DNA from: UBA4615 sp044371545
GTDB lineage: Bacteria > Pseudomonadota > Gammaproteobacteria > Burkholderiales > Burkholderiaceae_E
Length of the DNA: 14,567 nt
Assembly (NCBI GenBank): GCA_044371545.1
Contig: JBILTM010000132.1
Location: 1-14,567 of the forward strand
Direction: 5' to 3'
In this document: piece after piece, positions 1 through 6,745 of the stretch
Position numbering within the stretch: the stretch's first letter is position 1
Layout: each line of letters opens with the position of its first letter
The notes under the pieces: generated by a model
The model's input: only the letters and a program-made list of their open reading frames with translations
Databases searched by the model: none
What the model was told of the DNA's origin: nothing
Translations under genes and position numbers: made by a program

Positions 1-656
1 TCGCGTTCAGGCCGACCTGGCACCAGGGCGTGGTCGGGCTGGTCGCCTCGCGCCTCAAGGAGCGCTTCGCGAGACCGACGCTCGCGCTCGCGCGCGACGA
101 ACGCCAGCCCGGGCTGCTGAAGGGGTCGGGCCGCTCGATTGCCGGCGTGCACCTGCGCGACGCGCTCGACCTCGTCGACCGTCGCGCACCGGGCGTGCTG
201 CTGCGCTTCGGCGGCCATGCGATGGCCGCAGGCCTGACGATGCGCGAGGACGCGATGCCTGCGTTCGTCGAAGCGTTCGAGGCCGCGGTGCGCGAGCTCG
301 CCGACCCGGCGTGCTTCGCGCAGGTCGTGGAGACCGACGGCCCGCTCGCGCCCGAGGAACTCAGCGTCGCGACGATCGCCGAGCTCGACCACGAGGTCTG
401 GGGTCAGGGTTTTCCGGCGCCGCTCTTCGCCGACCGCTTTGTGGTGATCTCGCAGCGCCTCGTGAAGGACCGGCACCTGAAGCTCGAGCTGCGGCTCGGC
501 ACGCGTCGCGTCTCGGCGATCGCGTTCGGCCGTACCGAGCCCGTCGGCGACGAGGCGCTGATCGCTTACCGATTGCAGCGCGACGACTGGCGCGGCGAAT
601 CCGGCATCTCGCTCGTGGCGACACACATCGCCACACAGCGACCGGCCCCTGCGTGA
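1..656 (+). CDS. recJ: RecJ single-stranded-DNA 5'-3' exonuclease, C-terminal part (5' end outside window)
   Basis: The open frame runs in from the left edge (first whole codon at base 3) and stops at TGA 654-656, giving about 217 residues. RecJ degrades single-stranded DNA 5' to 3' in recombinational repair, RecFOR-dependent gap repair and mismatch repair in the cytoplasm. The visible part begins with WHQGVVGLVASRLKERF, a hallmark of the RecJ DHHA1 region. The conserved glycine-rich signature GGHAMAAGL follows, and then an OB-fold-like C-terminal domain. The catalytic DHH motifs would lie upstream, outside the window. The place before prfB and lysS matches the conserved recJ-prfB-lysS order of beta- and gammaproteobacteria, except that a broken ATPase gene is inserted. 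No frameshift is seen in the visible part. The assignment is firm; only the start is missing. Confidence 0.95.
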   Translation, partial: AFRPTWHQGVVGLVASRLKERFARPTLALARDERQPGLLKGSGRSIAGVHLRDALDLVDRRAPGVLLRFGGHAMAAGLTMREDAMPAFVEAFEAAVRELADPACFAQVVETDGPLAPEELSVATIAELDHEVWGQGFPAPLFADRFVVISQRLVKDRHLKLELRLGTRRVSAIAFGRTEPVGDEALIAYRLQRDDWRGESGISLVATHIATQRPAPA

Positions 657-704
657 CATGCTCCGTCGTCCTGCGCCGCTCGCACTGCCAGACTCCGCGC
701 CACC

Positions 705-1730
705 ATGGCTGCCTCGCTCTACTGGAAGCACTTCGGGCTGAACAGCGCCCCGTTCCCCGTCGCGCCCGCCGACGACGCGTTCTACGGCGGCGGCACGCGC
801 AAGGCGACCGTCGACGCGACGCTGCACGTGCTGCGCGACGAGACCGGGATCGTCGAGGTCGTCGGCTAGGCGGGCACCGGCAAGACGACGCCGTGCCGGC
901 AGCTGACGCGCGAGCTCAGGGACCGCTACACCGGGGTCTATGCCTGCGATCCCTCGCTCGGCGGCGACCAGACCGGGTGCGCGCTCGCCGACGCGCTGCG
1001 CATCGCGGTGGACCGCGCGGGTCCGCGCGACGCGGCCGCGCGCGTGCGCGCCCGGATCGCCGAGCTGCATCGCGCCGGCTCGCCGGTGCTGCTGCCCGTC
1101 GACGAGGCGCACGCACTGCCCGGCGAGACCCGCGAGCAGTTCAGGCTGCTCGCGCAGCCCGGCGCCGACGGCGAGCGCATGCTCAACGTCATCGCGGACA
1201 AGGCGCTGCTGTCGGCCGCGATGGACCGCCGCCACCAGGTGGGCGCGCGCGACGTCGCCGCCGCGGCCGACGAGATCAAGCTCTCGCGCCCTCGCACCGG
1301 AGCCCCGCGGTGGCGCCTCGCGGGCGCGGCGTTCGCAGGCGGCATCGCCGTGGCCGTGGCGATCGGCGCGCTCGCCTGGCAGCTGCTGCGTCCGGACGCG
1401 TCGGTCCCGCACGCGGCCGCGTCCCCGCCCCTGCGGGCCCCGGGCCCGGCCCGGTCGTCCGACGCTGCGCCTGCGGCCCCGGCCACCGCGCCTCAGTCCG
1501 CGGCGGCCACGGTCACCTCGCTGTCGATGACGCCCTCCACGACGCCCTCCACGGCGACCGCCACACCGCAGCCCGCCGCATCGCAGTTGGTGGTCGCGGC
1601 CCCGACCGGCAACGCGGGAGCGCCGCGCGCCCCCGCCGACCTCGGCGCCGCCCCCTTCACGCTCGGCGGAGGACTGCCCGCGCCGCGCTTCGTGCAGGAC
1701 ATCCGCCCCGCCCCGACCGGGTCGAACTGA
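705..1730 (+). pseudogene. Broken ExeA/GspA/MshM-type AAA ATPase (nonsense codon in Walker A, internal deletion)
   Basis: The frame starts at ATG 705 and reads MAASLYWKHFGLNSAPFPVAP, the typical start of ExeA/GspA/MshM-like ATPases, which energise assembly of secretion or pilus machinery at the inner membrane. At codon 55 (867-869) an in-frame TAG falls inside the P-loop, VG*AGTGKTTPCRQL, where the family usually has Glu. After the stop the same frame stays open to TGA 1728-1730. A Walker B-like VLLPVDEAHAL (1086-1118) is followed too closely, near 1155-1165, by the late-domain segment MLNVIADKALL. On family knowledge roughly 100 or more residues, including sensor 1, appear lost. Next are a membrane segment (about 1314-1388) and a long Ala/Pro/Thr-rich tail. 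Pro replaces the usual hydrophobic residue both after the P-loop and before the Walker B Asp. I infer a decayed gene; restart at an internal codon such as GTG 1008 would give no P-loop. Confidence 0.82.
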
Positions 1731-1763
1731 CGCACGCCGCGGCGGCCCCGCCGACCGCTCGGC

Positions 1764-1769
1764 TACAAT
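1764..1769 (+). promoter_or_regulatory. Possible -10 element upstream of prfB
   Basis: TACAAT lies 78 bases before the prfB start, in the gap after the broken ATPase gene, and matches a sigma-70 -10 hexamer in five of six positions. No convincing -35 hexamer is found 16-18 bases upstream, so this is a weak candidate. If used, it would transcribe prfB-lysS independently of recJ. Confidence 0.35.
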
Positions 1770-1778
1770 CTCGGGTTG

Positions 1779-1795
1779 CCCGCGCGCCGCGCGGG
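1779..1795 (+). other. Hairpin in the prfB leader
   Basis: CCCGCGC and GCGCGGG form a perfect 7-bp stem around a 3-base loop just downstream of the possible -10 element. There is no T-run after it, so it does not look like an intrinsic terminator. It could simply reflect GC-rich spacer sequence. Confidence 0.3.
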
Positions 1796-1846
1796 CGCGC
1801 GACGGCCGTCCCGCGGCCGCGCCACCGCATACGCGAGCCGACCCCG

Positions 1847-2951
1847 ATGGATGCCGAACGCCTCAACCAGACCCAGTCGCTGATCGACGACCTGCGTGCC
1901 CGCCTCGGCGAGCTCCGGAGGTATCTTTGACTACGACCTGAAGCGCGAGCGGCTCGAGGAAGTGAGCCAGCGCCTCGAGGCGCCGGACATCTGGAACGAC
2001 CCGAAACTGGCCCAGGACCTGGGCCGCGAAAAGAAGGTCCTCGAGACGGTGGTCGAGGGCATCGCCTCGCTCGAGCAGGGCCTCGCCGACAGCGGCGACC
2101 TGCTCGCGATGGCGCGCGAGGAGGACGACGAGTCCACCTTCGTCGCGGTCGAGGCCGACGTCGCGCAGCTGCGCGAACGCGTCGAGACGCTCGAGTTCCG
2201 TCGGATGTTCTCCGGCGAGCTCGACGCGAGCCCCTGCTTCGTCGAGATCCAGTCGGGCGCCGGCGGCACCGAGGCGCAGGACTGGGCGCAGATGCTGCTG
2301 CGCCAGTACCTGCGCTACTGCGAGCGCAAGGGCTTCACCGCCGAGGTGCTCGAGGAGTCCGCCGGCGAGACCGCGGGCATCAAGGGCGCGACGATCCGCG
2401 TCGACGGCGACCACGCCTACGGCCACCTGCGCACCGAGACCGGCGTGCACCGGCTGGTGCGCAAGAGCCCGTTCGGCGCCGGCGACATGCGCCAGACCTC
2501 GTTCGCGTCGGTCTACGTCTACCCCGAGGTCGATGACTCGATCCAGATCGAGATCAACCCCGCGGACCTGCGGATCGACGTGTTCCGCGCGTCGGGCGCG
2601 GGCGGCCAGCACGTGAACAAGACCGAGTCCGCGGTGCGGATCACGCACCTGCCGACCAACATCGTCGTGCAGTGCCAGAACGACCGCTCGCAGCACCGCA
2701 ACAAGGACGAGGCGATGACGATGCTGCGCTCGCGCCTCTACGAGCACGAGCTGCGCAAGCGCCAGGCGATCGCCGACCAGACCGAGGCCGCGAAGTCAGA
2801 CATCGGCTGGGGCCACCAGATCCGCTCGTACATCCTCGACAAGTCGCTGATCAAGGACCTGCGGACCAACGTCGAGATCAGCAACACCAAGTCGGTGCTC
2901 GACGGCGACCTCGACCCGTTCATCACCGCGAGCCTCAAGCAGGGCGTCTGA
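1847..2951 (+). CDS. prfB: Peptide chain release factor 2 (programmed +1 frameshift)
   Basis: RF2 recognises UAA and UGA stop codons in the ribosomal A site and triggers peptide release. Translation starts at ATG 1847 (MDAERLNQTQSL...), reads 27 codons to CTT, meets in-frame TGA 1928-1930, then shifts +1 to read GAC from 1929 and continues to TGA 2949-2951. The joined protein is 367 residues, against 365 for the E. coli protein as I recall it. The peptidyl-hydrolysis motif GGQ is at residues 252-254 (2601-2609) and the stop-recognition SPF tripeptide is present in VRKSPFGAGD. The frame change right at ELRRYL/DYDLKRERLEE matches the conserved RF2 junction. The gene is followed by lysS after 37 bases, in the usual prfB-lysS pairing, and is probably co-transcribed with it. 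Self-regulation is expected: low RF2 slows termination at TGA and favours the shift. Identification is certain. Confidence 0.97.
1915..1931 (+). promoter_or_regulatory. prfB: prfB +1 programmed frameshift site
   Basis: The sequence reads CTC CGG AGG TAT CTT TGA C. It contains the three known elements of the RF2 recoding signal: an internal Shine-Dalgarno-like CGGAGG, one codon (TAT) of spacing, then the slippery CTT followed by a poorly terminating TGA-C. The E. coli site has AGGGGG TAT CTT TGAC at the same spacing. Peptidyl-tRNA-Leu slips from CTT to TTT and decoding resumes at GAC. Confidence 0.95.
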
Positions 2952-2988
2952 GCCCCCTGCCCGAGCGCCGCCGCCCGACGAGACTACG

Positions 2989-4527
2989 ATGACCCAGCCC
3001 CCGACGAGCCCCGCGCCCGAGGCACCCGACCTCGCCGCCGACGAGAACCACGTGATGGCCGAGCGCCGCACGAAGCTCGCGAAGCTGCGCGAGGCGGGCC
3101 CGGCGTTCCCGAACGACTTCGTGCCCGCGCACCGCGCGGCCGAGCTGCTCGCCGCGCACGCCGGCGCCGACCGCGACGCGCTCGCCGCGGCGCACGTCGC
3201 GGTCTCGGTCGCCGGCCGGATGGTGCTCAAGCGCGTGCAGGGCAAGGCGAGCTTCGCCACGCTGCAGGACGCGACCGGCCGGCTGCAGCTCTGGATCAAC
3301 GACGAGGGCGTCGGCGCCGACGCGCACGAGGCCTTCAAGCACTGGGACCTCGGCGACATCGTCGCCGCCGAGGGCACGCTGTTCCGCACGATGAAGGGCG
3401 AGCTGTCGGTGCGCGTGGCACGCCTGCGGCTGCTCGCGAAGTCGCTGCGCCCGCTGCCCGACAAGTTCCACGGCATCGCCGACCAGGAGACGAAGTATCG
3501 GCGGCGCTACGTGCACCTGATCGCCGACGAGGCCGCGCGCGGCACCTTCCGCGCGCGCAGCACGATCGTCTCGGCGATCCGCCGCACGATGACCGACGCC
3601 GGCTTCCTCGAGGTCGAGACGCCGATGCTGCAGCCGATCCCCGGCGGCGCCGCGGCCAAGCCCTTCGTCACGCACCACAACGCGCTCGACCAGGAGATGT
3701 TCCTGCGGATCGCGCCGGAGCTCTACCTGAAGCGGCTCGTCGTCGGCGGCTTCGAGCGGGTGTTCGAGATCAACCGGAACTTCCGCAACGAGGGGATCAG
3801 CCCGCGGCACAACCCCGAGTTCACGATGATGGAGTTCTACGCCGCGTACTGGGACTACCTCGCGGTGATGGACTTCACCGAGCGGGTGCTCCGCGACGCG
3901 GCGCTCGCCGCGACCGGCGGCACGACGGTGACCTACCAGGGGCGCGAACTCGACTTCGGCGCGCCGTTCGCACGGATGACCATCGTCGAGGCGATCCGCG
4001 CGCACGCGCCGCAGTACACCGACGCGCAGCTCGCCGACGCCGCGTTCCTGCGCGGCGCGCTCGCCTCGCACGGCGTCGACGTGAACGACCCCCGTCACCG
4101 CAACGCCGGGCTGGGCGCGCTGCAGCTCGCGCTCTTCGAGGAGACGGCCGAGTCGAAGCTCTGGGCGCCGACCTTCATCGTGGACTACCCGGTCGAGGTG
4201 TCGCCGCTCGCGCGCGAATCCGACACGCGCCCCGGCGTCACCGAGCGCTTCGAGCTGTTCGCGACCGGCCGCGAGATCGCCAACGGCTTCTCCGAACTCA
4301 ACGACCCCGAGGACCAGGCCGCGCGGTTCCGCGCGCAGGTCGAGGCGAAGGAGGCCGGCGACGACGAGGCGATGTTCTACGACGCCGACTACGTGCGCGC
4401 GCTCGAGCACGGGATGCCGCCGACCGGCGGCTGCGGGATCGGCATCGACCGGCTCGTCATGCTGCTCACCGACAGCCCGAGCATCCGCGACGTGATCCTC
4501 TTCCCCGCGCTCAAGCGCGAATCCTGA
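2989..4527 (+). CDS. lysS: Lysyl-tRNA synthetase, class II
   Basis: This cytoplasmic enzyme charges tRNA-Lys with lysine using ATP. The 512-residue product is close to the usual class II LysRS length. An N-terminal OB-fold anticodon-binding domain (about 60-165) includes GKASFATLQDATGRLQLWIN. The catalytic domain then shows motif 1 (VETPMLQPIPGGAAAKPF), motif 2 (FRNEGISPRHNPEFTMMEFY from residue 265, with the ATP-contacting Arg) and motif 3 (GCGIGIDRLVMLL from 481). The ATG at 2989 is the first start in the frame after prfB and leads into a family-typical acidic, Pro-rich N-terminus. The ribosome binding site is weak, which suits coupling to the upstream prfB message. No truncation or missing catalytic residue was seen. 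It is clearly a lysine rather than an asparagine or aspartate enzyme from the PGGAAAKPF and HNPEFT context. Confidence 0.97.
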   Translation: MTQPPTSPAPEAPDLAADENHVMAERRTKLAKLREAGPAFPNDFVPAHRAAELLAAHAGADRDALAAAHVAVSVAGRMVLKRVQGKASFATLQDATGRLQLWINDEGVGADAHEAFKHWDLGDIVAAEGTLFRTMKGELSVRVARLRLLAKSLRPLPDKFHGIADQETKYRRRYVHLIADEAARGTFRARSTIVSAIRRTMTDAGFLEVETPMLQPIPGGAAAKPFVTHHNALDQEMFLRIAPELYLKRLVVGGFERVFEINRNFRNEGISPRHNPEFTMMEFYAAYWDYLAVMDFTERVLRDAALAATGGTTVTYQGRELDFGAPFARMTIVEAIRAHAPQYTDAQLADAAFLRGALASHGVDVNDPRHRNAGLGALQLALFEETAESKLWAPTFIVDYPVEVSPLARESDTRPGVTERFELFATGREIANGFSELNDPEDQAARFRAQVEAKEAGDDEAMFYDADYVRALEHGMPPTGGCGIGIDRLVMLLTDSPSIRDVILFPALKRES

Positions 4528-4542
4528 GACAATACGGCCACG

Positions 4543-5187
4543 ATGGACGCGCTCCGACACGTCAGGCTGATGGCCGAGTACAACCGCTGGAGCAACCAGT
4601 GGCTGCTCGACGCCGCCTCGAAGCTCGACGCACACGCGCTCGCGCAGGACCGCGGCGCGTTCTTCGGCTCGATCCTCGGCACGCTGAACCACCTGGTCGT
4701 CGCCGACGCGATGTGGCTGCACCGCTTCGACGCGCCCGGCCACTGGGACACGCTGCGCGAGGCGAGCGGCTGGCTGCCGCGCCCGGCCTCGCTGCGCGAC
4801 ACGCCCTGCCCCGACCTCGGCGCGCTGGTCGAGTTGCGCGAGCGGATGGACGCGCTGATCGTCGCCTGGTGCGACGAGCTGATCTTCAACGACCTCGACC
4901 GCGTGCTCGTCTACCGCAACCGCGCTGGCGAGCCGTTCCAGCGGCAGGTGGGCCCGCTGCTGTCGCACTTCTTCAACCACCAGACCCACCACCGCGGGCA
5001 GGCCACCGCGCTGCTGTTCCAGGCGAGCGTCGATCCCGGCGCCACCGACCTGATCGCGATGCCCGGGTTCGATCCGTTCACCGAGATCAGCGAGGAGGAG
5101 GCCGGCGACATCCCGCCGCCGCCGCCCTCGGCCGTGCTGCCGACCCCGCCCGCCTCGATCGCCGCGATCGCGCCGCGCGAGTCCTGA
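4543..5187 (+). CDS. DinB/YfiT-fold putative metal-dependent protein
   Basis: This 214-residue protein carries the DinB four-helix-bundle signature. It starts with a helix MAEYNRWSNQWLLDAA, then GTLNHLVVADAMWLHRF, and later LLSHFFNHQTHHRGQATALL. Likely metal ligands are H50, H146 and H150, the last two in the H-x3-H arrangement of the family. Members are soluble proteins binding divalent metal. Some are thiol-dependent transferases, but many have no known substrate, so no reaction is claimed here. The C-terminal 35 residues are acidic and then Pro/Ala-rich (PPPPPSAVLPTPPAS) and lie outside the fold. The gene starts 15 bases after lysS and is probably read from the same transcript. Its stop codon lies within a strong inverted repeat shared with the convergent sbtB. 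Family assignment is good; function is unknown. Confidence 0.85.
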   Translation: MDALRHVRLMAEYNRWSNQWLLDAASKLDAHALAQDRGAFFGSILGTLNHLVVADAMWLHRFDAPGHWDTLREASGWLPRPASLRDTPCPDLGALVELRERMDALIVAWCDELIFNDLDRVLVYRNRAGEPFQRQVGPLLSHFFNHQTHHRGQATALLFQASVDPGATDLIAMPGFDPFTEISEEEAGDIPPPPPSAVLPTPPASIAAIAPRES

Positions 5188-5213
5188 GCCGCGCCGCGCG
5201 GCCGCGCGCTCAG
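5184..5213. terminator. GC-rich inverted repeat between convergent genes, possible bidirectional terminator
   Basis: CTGAGC (5184-5189) and GCTCAG (5208-5213) are perfect inverted arms around a GC-only core that includes the 12-bp palindrome GCGCGGCCGCGC (5196-5207). The TGA of the DinB-like gene and, on the other strand, the TGA of sbtB both fall inside the arms. No T-run follows on either strand, so an intrinsic terminator role is inferred from symmetry and the convergent position only. Confidence 0.45.
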
Positions 5214-5512
5214 TACTTCTGCGCGCGGAACACCGAGACGTCCGACAGGTACAGCGCCACCGCGTAGTTCGGTGCGTACTGCGCGAGCACGTGCCCGGCG
5301 ATGCGCTCGGCGACGTCGGCCGCGCAGACGATCTGCATCTCGATCGAGCGGTCGGCCTCCCAGGCGCCCTCGCGATCGCCGTTCATGCCGCCGCCGCGCA
5401 CGTCGAGCACCGTGTAGCCGTGCGCGCCGAAGCGGCGCGCGTCGGCGACCAGCGCACGCTCGATCGCAGCCTCGGTGATGATCGTCAGCAGCTTGCGGGC
5501 ATGGGTCTCCAT
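5210..5512 (-). CDS. sbtB: PII-like regulator of the SbtB type
   Basis: This 100-residue protein has the compact ferredoxin-like PII fold pattern: beta-1 KLLTIITEAAIERALVADARRFGAHGYTVLDV, a T-loop region RGGGMNGDREGAWEADRS, then IEMQIVCAADVAERIAGHVL and AVALYLSDVSVFRAQKY. The GYTV start of the T-loop and the position directly after sbtA identify it as SbtB-like rather than GlnB/GlnK. Cyanobacterial SbtB binds adenine nucleotides, including cAMP, and controls the bicarbonate transporter SbtA at the membrane; that role is inferred here. The chosen ATG has a good AGGAG about seven bases upstream, whereas longer readings of the frame run into sbtA. The C-terminal CGPEGC-type cysteine loop of some cyanobacterial SbtB proteins is absent. 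The gene starts 28 bases after sbtA on the same strand and is the last gene of this block. Confidence 0.85.
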   Translation of the reverse strand: METHARKLLTIITEAAIERALVADARRFGAHGYTVLDVRGGGMNGDREGAWEADRSIEMQIVCAADVAERIAGHVLAQYAPNYAVALYLSDVSVFRAQKY

Positions 5513-5540
5513 GCGTGTCTCCTCGCGCGCTCCCGCGCGT

Positions 5541-6515
5541 TCAGCCGCCGCCCAGCGCGCGCGCCGCGGCGACGTAGATCGGGATGCCGACCAGCACGTT
5601 GAACGGGAACGTGACGCCGAGCGCCACGCCGATCGACAGCGACGGATTCGCCTGCGGCACCGCGATCCGCATCGCGGTCGGCGCGGCGATGTAGGACGCG
5701 CTCGCAGTGAGCGTGGCGAGCGTGGCGACGCCGGCGACCGACAGGCCGAGCAGCAGCCCGATCGCGCCGCCGGCGATCGCGAGGAGCGGCGGCGCGATGA
5801 TCCCGAACGCGAGCAGCCGCGGCCCGGCGCGCCGCAGGTCCTGCACACGCCCGCCGGCGACCAGCCCGAGCTCCAGCAGGAAGAGCGCGAGCACGCCCTT
5901 GAAGAGGCCGACGAACAGCGGGTCGAGCGGCGCGAGCCCCGTCGGCCCGGACGCCCAGCCGATCGCGATGCCGCCCAGCAGCAGCACGATCGCCTTGCCG
6001 AGCACCACCTCGTGGAGCAGCGCGCCCCAGCCCTCGGGCGCGGCGCCGACGGGGCGCACGGCGGCGCCCTCGCGCGCGAGGCCGCGGCGCGCGAGCAGCA
6101 CGCCGACGACGATGCCCGGCGCCTCCATCAGCGCGACCAGCATCGCGAGGTACGCGTCGGGCTCGATGCCGGCGCGCGTGAGCGCGCTCTGCGCCACCGC
6201 GAAGGTGACGACCGACACCGACCCGTAGTGCGCGGCGATCGACGCGGCGTCCGCGGTGCCCAGCCGCACGAACGTGCGCAGCACCGGGAACAGCACCAGC
6301 GGCACCGCCGCGGAGATCGCGATCGCGGCGAGCGCGACCGGCCAGAGCGTGCCGAGCGGCTGCACCGCGAGCTGCGCGCCGCCCTTCAGGCTGATCGCGA
6401 CCAGCAGGTAGATCGACAGCGTCTCGTAGAGCGCCTCGGGCAGGCGCAGGTCGGACTTCGCGAGGCGGGCGAGGACACCGAGGGCGAAGAAGAGGATGAC
6501 GGGGTCGAGCGTCAC
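5541..6515 (-). CDS. sbtA: SbtA-family sodium-dependent bicarbonate permease
   Basis: This very hydrophobic protein of about 324 residues begins MTLDPVILFFALGVLARL. It carries SbtA family segments: SIYLLVAISLKGGAQL, AAHYGSVSVVTFAVAQSAL, ALMEAPGIVVGVLLARRG, and in the second half ASASYIAAPTAMRIAVPQAN followed by SIGVALGVTFPFNVLVGIPIY. About ten membrane segments in two inverted-repeat halves are visible, with a charged linker near the middle (LAREGAAVRPVGAAPEGW). In cyanobacteria SbtA imports bicarbonate with Na+; substrate use here is inferred. I chose GTG 6515 because it overlaps the iscX stop as GTGA and gives the family-like start MxLDP. GTG 6530 would add five residues (MDRRT...). Neither start has a clear ribosome binding site, which fits translational coupling to iscX. 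The regulator gene sbtB follows. Confidence 0.87.
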   Translation of the reverse strand: MTLDPVILFFALGVLARLAKSDLRLPEALYETLSIYLLVAISLKGGAQLAVQPLGTLWPVALAAIAISAAVPLVLFPVLRTFVRLGTADAASIAAHYGSVSVVTFAVAQSALTRAGIEPDAYLAMLVALMEAPGIVVGVLLARRGLAREGAAVRPVGAAPEGWGALLHEVVLGKAIVLLLGGIAIGWASGPTGLAPLDPLFVGLFKGVLALFLLELGLVAGGRVQDLRRAGPRLLAFGIIAPPLLAIAGGAIGLLLGLSVAGVATLATLTASASYIAAPTAMRIAVPQANPSLSIGVALGVTFPFNVLVGIPIYVAAARALGGG

Positions 6516-6703
6516 CGTTCGTCGATCCACGCCTGCTGGATCGCCTCGAGGATCTTCTCACCGGAGCGCTTCGGATCGTCGTCGAAGCCCGGCAGCGCGA
6601 GCACCCACGCGTGCAGCTCGGTGAAGCGCACGCGCGTCGGGTCCGCGTCCGGGTGCGCCTCGTCGAGCGCGATCGCGATCTCCAGGGTGTCGGTCCACTT
6701 CAT
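6512..6703 (-). CDS. iscX: IscX, small acidic ISC accessory protein
   Basis: The 63-residue product matches IscX (YfhJ) along its whole length: KWTDTLEIAIALDEAHPDADP, VRFTELHAWVLALPGFDDDP, and SGEKILEAIQQAWIDE. IscX binds the cysteine desulfurase IscS and iron and is thought to tune the rate of Fe-S cluster assembly. Its acidic surface, seen here in DEAHPDADP and FDDDP, is a family trait. It lies 28 bases after fdx, as in the standard ISC operon, with a stop-centred hairpin in between. Its stop TGA overlaps the likely GTG start of sbtA. The ribosome binding site before ATG 6703 is weak. Confidence 0.95.
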   Translation of the reverse strand: MKWTDTLEIAIALDEAHPDADPTRVRFTELHAWVLALPGFDDDPKRSGEKILEAIQQAWIDER

Positions 6704-6722
6704 GGCAGTCCACGCGAGGAAG

Positions 6723-6745
6723 ACGCCCGCGTCACTCGCGGGCGT
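6723..6745 (-). other. 9-bp hairpin at the fdx stop codon
   Basis: ACGCCCGCG and CGCGGGCGT are perfect 9-bp arms around a 5-base loop. The loop contains the fdx stop codon (6732-6734). On the coding strand the stem is followed by CTTCCTC, which is pyrimidine-rich but not a true U-tract. It might attenuate transcription into iscX-sbtAB or protect the upstream mRNA from 3' exonucleases. Confidence 0.5.

Noticed and set aside
867..869. TAG recoded as an amino acid
   Set aside because: No recoding signal is visible, the same gene also carries an internal deletion and Pro substitutions at key sites, and decay explains all of these.
311..1930. Plus-strand open frame spanning recJ to the prfB frameshift
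   Set aside because: Only its last 27 codons (from 1847) are real, as the first part of prfB; the rest is Arg/Ala-rich out-of-frame sequence over recJ and the broken ATPase gene.
2935..4992. Long minus-strand open frame opposite lysS and the DinB-like gene
   Set aside because: Low-complexity Val/Arg/Glu-rich translation with no family feature, antisense to an unmistakable lysyl-tRNA synthetase.
5210..5848. Longer version of the SbtB-like protein
   Set aside because: The extra N-terminus is Arg/Ser-rich sequence inside sbtA in another frame; METHARKLL at 5512 has a good ribosome binding site and fits the family.
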